Below are positions 8,600 through 16,639 of a DNA stretch of 25,477 bases, in pieces. The notes under the pieces are model-generated. The model had not been told where the DNA came from. It did no database searches and saw only the letters and a list, made by a program, of their open reading frames with translations. The translations under genes and the position numbers were made by a program. The stretch lies in contig CM044503.1 of assembly GCA_024364805.1 (NCBI GenBank), forward strand, positions 100,654,492 to 100,679,968, in the 5' to 3' direction. Source of the stretch: Euprymna scolopes. Its lineage: Eukaryota; Mollusca; Cephalopoda; Sepiida; Sepiolidae. Numbering within the stretch: position 1 is the stretch's first letter; every line of letters begins with the position of its first letter.

Positions 8600-8820
8600 A
8601 TGGCAAAAAATTATTAAAATTGTATTTTGAAGACAACCAAGTTTTAATCTGCAAAGGAAGCGCTTCCACAGTGAGGAAAGTCCTTGCAAAAGAGCTTTGT
8701 CCATGGAAATTCTGTGTGACGCTAGGCACATGAAGAGAGAAAGTAATTATTTTTGTTACTGTGGTAGAAAGACGAGTTCTTGCTCTGAATGTTTTACAAG
8801 GAGGAACTAAAGATTGGATT
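8600..8820 (-). mobile_element. LINE 3' fragment
   Basis: The minus-strand frame contains LVPPCKTFRARTRLSTTVTK and VTQNFHGQSSFARTF, matching the LINE fragment at 1160-1489 (LPPQKFT...CLATAAGNHF...TEQNFHEQSFFQRT). The expected LWN and FP motifs are read in another frame, so at least one frame break is present. It is 5'-truncated and ends at the T-run (8819-8833) next to the fold-back SINE that starts at 8832. Confidence 0.7.
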
Positions 8821-8831
8821 TTTTTTTTTTT

Positions 8832-9134
8832 TTCTGAACTTTTGAGATAAAGATTAATACTTTGTATTATTTGGATTCTTCGTATTACTGTTCTCATCTT
8901 CAGCATTATTTTCACAACGTTTAACGCTATGTAACATTTCACCTTCTTCAGTTAGAACAAGTGAGATATGCTGAGCTCCAGCCCCATGGCATAACGGATA
9001 AAGTTGTAAGTAAAATTCAGTTCTAAGTGATACTCTTATGAAGGTTGAACGTTCAATTCTCAGTGCAGGCAATACTACAAATACAATTACAAATTACTTT
9101 GTACATCTACTTGGTCATGGCTGATGGAACAAGA
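8832..9134 (+). mobile_element. Fold-back tRNA-headed SINE, unit f (head on + strand)
   Basis: The left arm is the inverted tail (8832-8970). It starts TTCTGAACTTTTGAGAT and contains 'tattatttggattcttcg', 'ctgttctcatct', 'cacaacgttt' and 'caccttcttcag'. The head then lies in + orientation, with box A TGGCATAACGGATAAAG at 8988 and box B as the diverged GAACGTTCAATTCTCAG near 9045. The body continues to about 9134. This is the same design as the other units with the centre flipped. The right-hand tail is absent, replaced by the left arm of the next unit. Confidence 0.65.
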
Positions 9135-9472
9135 ACATTATTTAGATTATTTCGACTACTATTCTTATTTTGAGTGTCATTCTAACAACGTTTCAGCCAA
9201 TGTAACCTCCAACTTTCTTCAGGTGTATCTTGTCAAACTCTGAAATCTGCATATAATTTTGAACCAAACCTTTTATTTAATCCGTGAAGGTAGCATGCTC
9301 TCGTTCTGTCAGCCATGACCGGGCAGAAATCCTAAGTAATTCACAACTGTAATCTAAGTATCCTCCCCCACTCCAAATAAGAATTGAACCTTAAACCTTT
9401 AAATGAGTGTAATTTACAACTGAATTTTACCAAGTATTTTATCTGTTATGTCTTGGGTCCTAGCAGACAAAG
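9135..9472 (-). mobile_element. Fold-back tRNA-headed SINE, unit c
   Basis: The inverted tail (9135-9262) carries 'gattatttcgactactattc', 'ttgagtgtcattctaacaac', 'gtttcagccaatgtaacctc' and 'cttcttcaggtgtatcttg'. It is followed by the minus-strand body ('ttttatttaatccgtgaagg', 'catgctctcgttctgtcagc') and tRNA-like head, ending at 'ttgggtcctagcagac' (9472). Box B reads as AAGGTTCAATTCTTA on the minus strand. The right-hand + tail is not visible. Units f and c abut, which suggests insertion of one beside the other or a duplication. Confidence 0.7.
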
Positions 9473-9575
9473 ATCCGTGTTTTTTTTTGTTTTGTTTTTT
9501 TAATTTACCAGTTCTTTTAGGTTTTTATTCATCATTGATACAGAATGCATATCTTGCAGCATCCTTGTATGTGCA

Positions 9576-9608
9576 CAAACACACACACGCACACATACAC
9601 ACACACAG
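9576..9608. repeat. Imperfect (CA)n microsatellite
   Basis: A CA-rich run with G and T interruptions (acacacacgcacacatacac). Confidence 0.85.
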
Positions 9609-10195
9609 CTGCAAATGTTTGCTGCCAATCTGTTTTGCAAAAACTTTTATCAAACGTACTACAAGCTTCTGACATGGAATAAATTAATTACGCTTTTTAT
9701 CCTGCGTTGTTCCTTCCTTATCACTTTCTTACTCCCCGCCCCCCCCTTATTTTTTGTACTGATTCGATCCCACACCGTGAAGGTGTGGTACATACCAGAC
9801 AACCACGCCACAGAAGACGTTAAACTTTGGCTTTGTGCCTAGCAAATTGGTGATGCTATTTTTTTAATTTCACAACCACGAAGCGTCATTGTTCTCAAAG
9901 AAAACGAACATCTTTCAAGATGGCAGCAAGTCAGCAAATCAGCAAATCAACAGATTGTAAAAAAAAAAAAAAAAGCATAAATCGTACCCCCCCCACACAC
10001 ACACACACACATTTGCATTCTTTTTAATCATGGTTGAACTATTTTTTATGAATGTATACTTCCGGCCAATGCTTGCTGTGTGTTTAGTTTCTGTTTGCGG
10101 AACCTCAGGATGTTGTGGTTTCTTTTTTTTGTGTTCTTCAGACAGACACTCCTGTTCCAGTAACCTTGACATATCCAGCCAGCTATGCTTTAAGC
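9609..10195. other. Unassigned stretch; one tRNA-like segment
   Basis: On the minus strand at about 9826-9764 there is a tRNA-like stretch. It has 'gtggcgtggttgtctggtat', then a perfect 5-bp stem with 7-base loop (CACAC-CTTCACG-GTGTG), then GGATCGAATC, which resembles box B. It is probably the head of another tRNA-derived SINE rather than a tRNA gene, because I see no acceptor stem or T-stem pairing. An A14 run (9960-9973) and a (CA)n run (9991-10011) follow. No exon is recognised. Confidence 0.4.
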
Positions 10196-10262
10196 CAGTG
10201 GTTCCCAACCACTGTGCCGCGGCACATTAGTGTGTCATGGAATGATTACAGGTGTGCCGTGA
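10196..10262 (+). mobile_element. hAT-type element, left terminal fragment
   Basis: CAGTGGTTCCCAACC at 10196 is a typical hAT (Charlie-like) terminal inverted repeat. The next bases, 'gtgccgcggcaca' and 'ggtgtgccgtg', match a subterminal pattern seen in non-autonomous hAT families of many animals. I could not find the matching right terminus (GGTTGGGAACCACTG or close) downstream, so the element is truncated or its end has diverged. No transposase is seen. The right boundary given is a minimum. Confidence 0.6.
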
Positions 10263-10467
10263 AGAGATAATAACTAGTTAACTAATTTCTTAATCATGAT
10301 TACGTTGCTCAATTCTAACTTTCGATTCAGAAAAAGCGATCAAAATCTTAAGGCAATCCTTTCGTGCCTATGTGAATTAGGATTTTCTCATTTAAAAAAC
10401 ATTAAAAATAAAAAATAAAACCATGAAACACTTTAAAATAGGGATATTTAATTTTGATAAGATCCTT
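10263..10467. other. AT-rich sequence, possibly interior of the hAT fragment
   Basis: No motif or open frame of note. Could be the unrecognised remainder of the hAT-like element. Confidence 0.4.
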
Positions 10468-10572
10468 TAAGATTAAGAAAGTCGAGCTCCATCTGTGAAA
10501 TAAAACAAAAAGGCAGTCAACTAGCGATATACAACGGTCATGACTTCCAGTTGTTAGAACACTCTTTGACTG
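10468..10572. repeat. Dispersed repeat, second copy at 17855-17975
   Basis: 'gaaataaaa', 'aggcagtcaactag', 'catgacttcc' and 'tagaacactctttgactgct' recur in the same order at 17887-17967. Both copies lie next to fold-back SINE tail sequence. Family unknown. It starts and ends with short complementary stretches (AAGGCAGTCAA and TTGACTGCTTT at 10509-10519 and 10566-10577), so it can form a hairpin. Confidence 0.65.
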
Positions 10573-10945
10573 CTTTTCAGCTGATGTAACCTCTGACCTT
10601 CTTTAGATTTATCTTGTCGAACTTGGGAATCTTCATGTCAAACTCTGAATCTTCCTGCTGAACTCGGGAATCAGCACAAAATTTCAAATGAAACCCTTTA
10701 TTTAATCCATAGAGGTAGCTTGCTCTCATTCTGTCACCCATGACTGAGTAGAAGTTTTAAGTAATTTACAATTGTATTCTTAGTATCGCCTGCACTGAGG
10801 ATTGAACCTTCAACCTTCAGAAGTAAAGATTGAATTTTATTTTGTACTTCATTCGTTGGGCCACAGGTCCTTGAGAGATGAGAACAGTAGTCCGAATAAT
10901 CCAAATAATAAAAATTATCAATCCTCATCTCAAAAATTTAGAAAC
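10573..10945 (-). mobile_element. Fold-back tRNA-headed SINE, unit d
   Basis: The inverted tail (10573-10690) contains 'tcagctgatgtaacctctga', 'ccttctttagatttatcttg' and repeated 'gaactcgggaatc'-type blocks. The body (10690-10790) and tRNA-like head (to 10874, minus strand) follow. Box A TGGCCCAACGAATGAAG and box B GAAGGTTCAATCCTCAG are readable. On the right a shorter + tail follows at once: 'gatgagaacagtagtccgaa', 'taatccaaataataaaaatt' and 'atcaatcctcatctcaaaaa'. Both arms are present, unequal in length. Confidence 0.75.
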
Positions 10946-11334
10946 ATAAAAAGAACGAATGTTTTTTGAAATCCTACTGACCTGGATCCATGACAACAAA
11001 TGGTTTCTTGTTTCCCTTTCCCCAAATTTTGACAAGTCGTGTGTTTTTGCTCAAATCTTGTGTTTCTGTTTCAGTTTCTATTTCTTTGGATGACGCACAA
11101 CTAACAAGGGAGGTAACTCAATGCACTTTGTTTTTTTTTGGTGGAAATTAAATGATGTCACAATTTTACCTTTTTCCCCCTTGAAAGTTCTCTCTGAAGA
11201 CTGAAAACTTTTGCAAGTGTGCACGTGTCACCAATATGCTTTTAGTATACCTACCCTTTCCCCCACAGCAATTCAGGGGGAAAACACACACACACAAAGA
11301 ACCCTTATATACACGAAATACTAGAAACATGCAA
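10946..11334. other. Unassigned stretch with mollusc-type AAGGGAGGTAACTC motif
   Basis: AAGGGAGGTAACTC at 11106-11119 resembles a short motif that I recall as recurrent in mollusc genomes. It follows 'tttctgtttcag' at 11066-11077. A CA run lies at 11284-11297. No gene is recognised. Confidence 0.45.
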
Positions 11335-11800
11335 TTTTTTTTTCTTCTTTACTCTCATTCACCTCCAGCAAGGTACACTGCCACTTGGACGTAAAGGGGT
11401 CCTAATTGGGACCATGCCTACAGGGGCATTATGTAGAGAGTTAAGCAGCAAGATATCTGTTAGCATTACATTTAAATTTCTGCATGTTAGTACAGTCAGG
11501 AAAGCAGGAAACAGGGAAGGAAATCCAAAGTCTAACAGTTTGAGAAAAGAAAATATTGGAGTAGAAAGTTTTCCGGCATCTAAAGACCTCTACAGTGAAG
11601 GGGTAGAATTTTGCTGCTTGTTGGGTTTGTTGGGGCCATTTATGCCAAGGGGACACAAATGCTACAAGTTTGTCAGAACACAATCCATTTAAGTACTTGT
11701 AAAACAGGCACAGAGATGCAATACTGTGGTGATGGGATGGAGGTTGAAGCTTGGTTGATAGTGTGAGACATCCTTCTCTATGGTTACAAAGCATGGGTAA
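11335..11800 (-). mobile_element. LINE 3' fragment with poly-A end
   Basis: An open minus frame (11794-11441) reads HHHSIASLCLFYKYLNGLCS, then YPFTVEVFRCRKTFYSNIFF, then RLWISFPVSCFP and NMQKFKCNANRYL. This is the C-terminal part of a CR1/Jockey-like polymerase. It is closest to the fragment at 7871-8350, with which it shares 'NMQKFKCN'. The stop and about 80 bp of 3' sequence follow, ending in an A-rich tail (T-run at 11335-11343). It is 5'-truncated and lacks catalytic motifs. Confidence 0.85.
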
Positions 11801-12490
11801 TGCGGGTGGTGGATCGGAATAGACATGAAGTCCTTCATAAGGACTCTTTTCTGCATTTTACACTGCCAGCATGTTGATTGAGTAACAACTCAAGCTCTAC
11901 AATGATGATTGAGTCTTCGACCCTTACCATCTGTCCTTGTCCAACTGCCTTTTTTGATATTTTGGTATTATGAGAAATCAAAACCCCAATGCGTTGGCAA
12001 ACGAGGCAGTCAAAATGGGACTAAAAATCATTAGATTTACTTATATAGACATAAGGTAATGCAAAGGAAATGGCTAATATTTAGCATAGACAATAAACTA
12101 TAAGAACATCAATTGATAAACTGTAAAAACCGAAATTTATTCGGACAAAAAAAATTAAATACATTTTTTTTTTTTTTTTTTTTTACGAATGTCATTCACA
12201 TCATTTGCACTAGTTGTGAATCCCAAATCGTTTTGTGGAGAGAAAGAGGAGTCGGTATTCATACACTGTAACTTATTACATTTCTTGTCAGAACTGACCC
12301 TATGCTAAACAATTTCACCAAAATACCGCATTCACTCTCTGGGTTAATTCTACTTAGCTAATCATGAATTTGTTTTTGTTTTTTAAAGATGTGTTAAAGG
12401 ACGGTGAAGACAGACTTGGTGTTAGTGGTTGACCCATTTGTTTTTTGGTGTTCAACATTGGTAACAGGACTGGCAAGGACTCAGCTGCCA
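11801..12490. other. Unassigned non-coding stretch
   Basis: Contains an A-rich patch, a T21 run (about 12164-12184) and a 14-bp perfect palindrome CTGCCAATTGGCAG at 12485-12498. 'ctgccagcatgttgattgag' near 11866 vaguely recalls the hairpin repeat at 1520. No exon or complete element is recognised. Confidence 0.5.
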
Positions 12491-12494
12491 ATTG

Positions 12495-12609
12495 GCAGGA
12501 CTAGACCGTCTTGACACGGTGAACTCATTTGAAACCAACTTAACCAATCCTAGATGAATGTCATTACATTTATAACTGTTAAGCAGATTTTAAACACAAC
12601 ATTTAATAT
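12495..12609. repeat. Dispersed repeat, second copy at 12915-13025
   Basis: 'ggtgaactcatttg' then 'gatgaatgtcattacattta' then 'taactgttaagcagatttt' align with 'agtgaactcctttg', 'gatgaatgccattagagtta' and 'taagcattaagcagatttt' at 12948-13021. Direct orientation, about 420 bp apart, with the inserted element at 12610-12798 between them. Family unknown. Confidence 0.7.
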
Positions 12610-12704
12610 ATATATATATATTATTCCTTAATTGGAATTCATTTTTGAGATGAGCATTATATATTAATTTATTTTTATTTCGGACTATTATTCTCATCTT
12701 TATT

Positions 12705-12742
<38 letters not shown>

Positions 12743-12798
12743 AATAAAAGATCAAAAACAACAAGATGAAAATAATAGTCCGAAATAAAAATAAATTA
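12610..12798. mobile_element. Inverted SINE-tail insertion with 14-bp target duplication
   Basis: The 14-base string ACAACATTTAATAT occurs perfectly on both sides (12596-12609 and 12799-12812), as left by target-primed retrotransposition. Inside, a tail resembling that of the SINE at 13509 appears inverted at the left ('aattggaattcatttttgag', 'atgagcattat'). An arm of about 36 bp (12664-12699) is then mirrored at 12764-12799 (both contain the cggactattatt / aataatagtccg core). An A-run of about 31 bases lies between the arms (about 12711-12741). The layout could be a twin-primed (5'-inverted) insertion or a small fold-back element. Confidence 0.7.
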
Positions 12799-12809
12799 AC
12801 AACATTTAA

Positions 12810-13149
12810 TATTAATTCTTAAGAAATAAATAGGCTAATATTTATTTAAAGCGATTCATTTAAATACAAACGCAGAAGTATTACTATATATTCTTTAAAG
12901 AATTGTCATTTGGCAAGTGTGAGCCACCTTGAGACAAGATGCAGTGAACTCCTTTGGATCTGGCCTAACCCACACCTTGGGGATGAATGCCATTAGAGTT
13001 ATAAGCATTAAGCAGATTTTGAATGAGGCATATGCATAACTTTTGTTTTATTTTTACCAGGAAGCATGTCTGTTTTACAGTACATAAAAGCTGGCCATGA
13101 AAGGCTGACTTCTTTAATATTAAGTCATTCTAAGAAACAAGTAGGTTAA
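12810..13149. repeat. Repeat block: second copy of the 12495 repeat and shared AT-rich motif
   Basis: 12915-13025 is the second copy of the repeat at 12495-12609. 'taggctaatatttatttaaa' at 12831 recurs as 'taggttaatatttatttaaa' at 13796, and as 'taggttaatatttcatttat' at 13143. These mark at least three insertions of related AT-rich ends in this region. Confidence 0.6.
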
Positions 13150-13400
13150 TATTTCATTTATTTATTGCGAACTATTATCATCCTCTTTTAGTTGTTGTCT
13201 TGCCTAACTGCATCCTCAGCGATTACTGTCTTCCATAATTGCTGAGGATGCAGTTAGGAGATTCAGAGTTCCTATCCCGTCGCGATTACCACCTGACAAA
13301 GGCCAGAGGAATAGTTGGCCAAACAACTAAAAGACGAGGTTAATACTCTGCAATAAATAAATAAATGAATAAATAATACTCATCTCAATAAACATTCTAA
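13150..13400. mobile_element. Fold-back element of inverted SINE tails around a hairpin
   Basis: The left arm (13150-13202, 'catttatttattgcgaacta' then 'ttatcatcctcttttagttg') is the inverse of part of the right arm (about 13315-13375, 'caactaaaagacgaggttaa' then 'tactctgcaataaataaata'). Between them are a strong hairpin (13203-13258) and one tail segment with 'cacctgacaaaggccagagg' and 'aatagttggccaaacaac'. That segment recurs as the tail of the SINE at 13509-13780. It is non-coding. Confidence 0.65.
13203..13258. repeat. Near-perfect 23-bp hairpin, 10-base loop
   Basis: CCTAACTGCATCCTCAGC plus GATTA (13203-13225) pairs with TAATT plus GCTGAGGATGCAGTTAGG (13236-13258). The only exception is one C/T difference, which still allows G-U pairing in RNA. 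The loop is ctgtcttcca. It lies at the centre of the fold-back at 13150-13400. Its size and pairing are like a pre-miRNA stem, but it is short and embedded in repeats. Confidence 0.85.
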
Positions 13401-13508
13401 TTAATTAAATAATATACACCATTCGGTACGGACTCGACAATGGAAGATCAGATGATAAATAAATGTGGATTTATAAGACAAAAAAATCCAACCTTGATCG
13501 CCTCTTTG

Positions 13509-13790
13509 GGGCCTGTGGCGCAGTGGATAGAGACATTGAATCTCTATGGTTCCAGCTAAGAATTGGCTGAAGCGGTTTCAATCCTACCCAAAGTCAGCCA
13601 GAGGCTTAGTTGGCCAAAACGTTGTGAGATGACAACAACTATAGAAGGTAGTATTCGGAGTTCCAATCCTGTCGCAGTAACCACCTGACGAAGGCCCGAG
13701 GAATATTGGCCGAAACAACAAAAGGTGAGGATAATAGTGTGCAATGAATAAATAATACTCATCTCAATAATGAATTCCAATTAAAAGAAA
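13509..13790 (+). mobile_element. tRNA-headed SINE, second family
   Basis: Box A TGGCGCAGTGGATAGAG at 13516 and box B-like GGTTTCAATCC at 13574 give a tRNA-like head. A second box-B-like GAGTTCCAATCC lies further on (about 13658). Two modules of the form motif-hairpin-GAAAC/AAAAC follow ('gccagaggcttagttggcca' then 'aaacgttgtgag'; and 'cacctgacgaaggcccgagg' then 'aatattggccgaaacaac'). The tail 'aatactcatctcaataatga' then 'attccaattaa' shares CTCATCTCAA with the tail of the fold-back family, which suggests that both use the same LINE partner. The second module and tail are repeated at 13262-13400. Confidence 0.65.
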
Positions 13791-14071
13791 ATAATAGGTT
13801 AATATTTATTTAAAGCAAATATAAACAGAACTATTACATTGTGTTTAGGAGACTTTGAATTAGACATACACATCTCATAGACACCTACCTACTCAGAAAC
13901 AGAAACTTGATCCGCAACCAGTAATCACCTGCTATTAGTCAAGCACACACTAAAGAATATAAGAAAAATACAATCAATGCTACCATGTTCAAACCTGGTA
14001 ATCTTGCGATATAGTTAATGGCCCAGAAATCAAGAATTAAAAAAAATTTTACCTAATAATTTTACGAAATA
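13791..14071. other. Unassigned stretch
   Basis: Begins with a third copy of 'taggttaatatttatttaaa'. The remainder shows no recognised element or exon. Confidence 0.5.
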
Positions 14072-14312
14072 CATTAACATTTTATCTCCTACCAACCTGT
14101 ATACTTTTAAAGTGTGGAAATGACTGTATATTTTAAAACATGGAAAACCGAAATTGGCATCGATAACAAGCAACAATTATGAGAAGCACCATTTTCATCC
14201 TCATATAAGGAAAAAGAGCTTTGTATAAAATCTCATTTTAAAATTTAAAAAAATTGAAAACAGTTTCAGAAAATGAAAAGTAAACAGGTTGGTAGAAAAT
14301 CAAATTTTAATG
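14072..14312. mobile_element. Small TIR element (MITE), about 240 bp
   Basis: The left end (14072-14111, CATTAACATTTTATCTCCTA then CCAACCTGTATACTTTT) is mirrored at the right end (14272-14312, AAAAGTAAACAGGTTGGTAG then AAAATCAAATTTTAATG). The best block, CTACCAACCTGT, is perfect. The interior is AT-rich and non-coding. The target duplication is not clear. Confidence 0.6.
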
Positions 14313-14608
14313 CGTTTAGTTAAAGTTATTTGTTGTGTGTGTGTGTGTGTTTTCTTTTTCATGACTCTTGACTATAACTGTAAGATTACCAAAAACCTTA
14401 CTATGCTCTTTCAAGATGAACCCACCCTTCAAATAACAGCCTAAAAAATATATTTAACTCTTAGCAAAGGAATCAAAAACACAATTAGATTGCTGCCAAA
14501 ATAATCAAAATGGCCATTTCAAAACTGCACTTTTATTCAAAAAAACATTGTACAGCTTAAAAAAAAAAAAAAAATGACCTCCTTAGAATTTAATAATACG
14601 GAGAACTG
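14313..14608. other. Unassigned AT-rich stretch with (GT)n and A-runs
   Basis: A (GT)n run at 14334-14350 and an A15 run at 14560-14574. No element or exon recognised. Confidence 0.5.
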
Positions 14609-15040
14609 GCTATTATATAAAAGCGAAAATGTGTGTGTGTGTGTGTGTTTGCAAGTTTTTTGTATATCCGGTAAAGGCTCTTTTCGGGGGGTGGGGGGTC
14701 TTTATATACTGTCTAGATTGTAATATCTATGATTTGTGAACACACGTGTCTATCTTTTATTTTAGCGACTTCTTCTATGTTACAAAATTCGCGCTGTGAT
14801 TTCATTTTCTCTACTACTACTACTACTACTACTATGGCGTGATGTTTGACCTAGAAGACCACACATTAACGTTCACCACCTGCTTTTTTTAAACGTTTAT
14901 TTTCAGCTGTTCTCAATTCTCTGTCCTCGTAGCATCATGCTAGGTCATCAGACTATTCACCTCAAGGCTTGGGGTTCGAGCCTACCTCCCTCCCAAAACT
15001 TTTTTCTTTTCACCCAGGCAATGCCGGGCACCCCCGCTAG
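14609..15040 (+). mobile_element. Non-autonomous Helitron, unit R1 (+ strand)
   Basis: The 5' end 'ctattatataaaagcgaaaa' with (GT)n is the usual start of this family; the expected leading TC appears as GC. The 3' end is a short hairpin (CCAGGCAATGCCGGG) followed after about 9 bases by CTAG (15037-15040). That layout is the Helitron 3' signature: a subterminal hairpin and a CTRR end without terminal inverted repeats. A tRNA-like box B, GGTTCGAGCCT, with an upstream 'tagcatcatgctagg' segment lies near the 3' end (about 14930-14985). A (CTA)n run is at 14811-14833. No Rep/helicase is present. Confidence 0.75.
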
Positions 15041-15480
15041 TCTATTATATAAATCTCAAACATCTGTTTGTGTGTTCATATGTCTGCTAAAAACTTGTCA
15101 GCCACATCGGACATGGTCAAAACCAGTACCATCTAAAAGAGCAATCCCTTGGACGCATAATATGTGAAAATTAATAAAAAGATTCATCCTGTGGTGGTCA
15201 ACAGGACTATTTTTGCAAGTCACGCATGCATATCAAACTGAAAGTATGCTTTAAAATGTTATTTTGCAGGGTCATGGCGTCATAAGCCGTCATAGCTGTA
15301 ACAGCTAGCACATTAGCCAGTAACTTTTTTCCCTTCTTTTACTCTTTTGTGTTTCAGGTTCGAATCCAGCTGTTGTGGCTCATTTTTTTTTTTTTTTTAA
15401 CAGTCGCACGGGCACTCGCTGCTATTTTGATTGAAAAAAAAGTTGTTTTGATTGATTCATTTATTTTTTTTAGGGAGGGA
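15041..15480 (+). mobile_element. Non-autonomous Helitron, unit R2 (+ strand), 3' end lost
   Basis: It starts TCTATTATATAAATCTC immediately after the CTAG of unit R1, giving a direct CTAG|TC joint. It resembles unit 0 (18777-19276) through 'gtcatagctgtaacagct', a pyrimidine-rich stretch ending in CAG, GGTTCGAATCC at 15358, and 'cgcacgggcactcgctgcta'. The expected hairpin and CTAG end are not found, so the 3' boundary is approximate. Confidence 0.65.
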
Positions 15481-16639
15481 GATCCAGAGAATAGTTACTT
15501 ATTTTCGTATCCCTTCTGCTGAAATATCTGGTGGGGAGATTGTTCTTCTTTTTGTGGCGGGGTATCGATGAAAATGCTCAGTATAGCAGCTGTGTCCAAA
15601 CCAAACTTCAATTCCACACTAGGTATCTATGCTGGTTTATAATATAAAGGGGCTGTTGTCTGTGTATATGTTTGTATAACATGATCAGCTGGTCACTGGC
15701 ATGTGACTGGCTTCACCTGTTACACTAATCGTCTAAGATACGGTTCTATGATGACATGACGATGGGGCAGTCATTAGGGCCTGAGTATCAATAGGAAAAG
15801 CAAACCTGAGATGTTGGATGTGGCTGTGTGGCTCCTTCTTCTCCCAGGAAACGTCTTGACCTTTGGTGGCATTCAGGTTGGAATCTTCCTTTTCCTCAGG
15901 GCCGCTTCTTCATAAAGGCATTTATGGCAGACACAAAAAAAACAACACGCGACACAATTGTAATATATATTGTATAATCTTAACTATTTATTTTACAAAA
16001 AATATATTACAATACAATATACAAATTATAATTAATTTTTACTATTAAACCTAGGTAATAGGCTTTTCAAAACTAACTAACCTACCCTAACTTGTGTTGA
16101 GGGAGGGGGTGCTCTCTTTCCCCCCCCCCCCCTTTACGGAGAGACAGAAATATGCGTGCTCACCTCATGACAGTCCGGACAGAAAAAGATCGATCTAGAA
16201 AGGGAATTCTGGGAATGCATTTCTTTGTATTTCTACGCTTATGGCCAAATCACCACTCGGCCATGCTGTAGAGTGTGTGAGCAACCGTGGCACTGAGATA
16301 TGGTGCCACATTTGTATGTCCAGCTAAAACTCTAAAATAACAAAACAAATGCCCACAAAGCTGGTTTTTTCTTAATTGGCTTTGCGTCTAGCAATGTCAA
16401 GTATCCCTATAAGTTAAAATTGTAAATAACAGATTGGAACACCATTAGAATACACGCATATAAACATATATATGTGTGTAACATATATTTTTCTGTACAC
16501 AATTTATACTTGGGGTAGTATTTACATATAAAAAGTTTTCATTTTGATAGCTCAATGGTGCAATACTAACGCTATAAATATTTCTTAAAGTTTAAATTTT
16601 TAAGAAATATATGTATACTCGCAAAGTCCCGACTTTAAC
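15481..16639. other. Unassigned stretch; possible Helitron 5' end, poly-C and small hairpins
   Basis: 'tttataatataaaggggctg' then 'ttgtctgtgtatatg' at 15636-15671 resembles the 5' end of the local Helitrons on the + strand, but no 3' end is seen. A (TA)-rich inverted region lies at 15958-16022. A C14-like run is at 16120-16133. A 16573-16610 hairpin (AATATTTCTTAAA / TTTAAGAAATAT) is present. No exon recognised. Confidence 0.45.

Noticed and set aside
9764-9826. tRNA gene on the minus strand
   Set aside because: An anticodon-like stem-loop and box B-like sequence exist, but no acceptor stem or proper T-stem pairing could be found. A SINE head is more likely.
11078-11115. 38-nt micro-exon after 'tttctgtttcag' and before 'gtaact'
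   Set aside because: The donor coincides with the common mollusc motif AAGGGAGGTAACTC, the exon is very short, and no neighbouring exon supports it.
13670-13735. Complete hammerhead ribozyme
   Set aside because: The CTGACGA and GAAAC parts and helix II are present, but I could not place helix III and a UH cleavage site, so only a core-like motif is reported.
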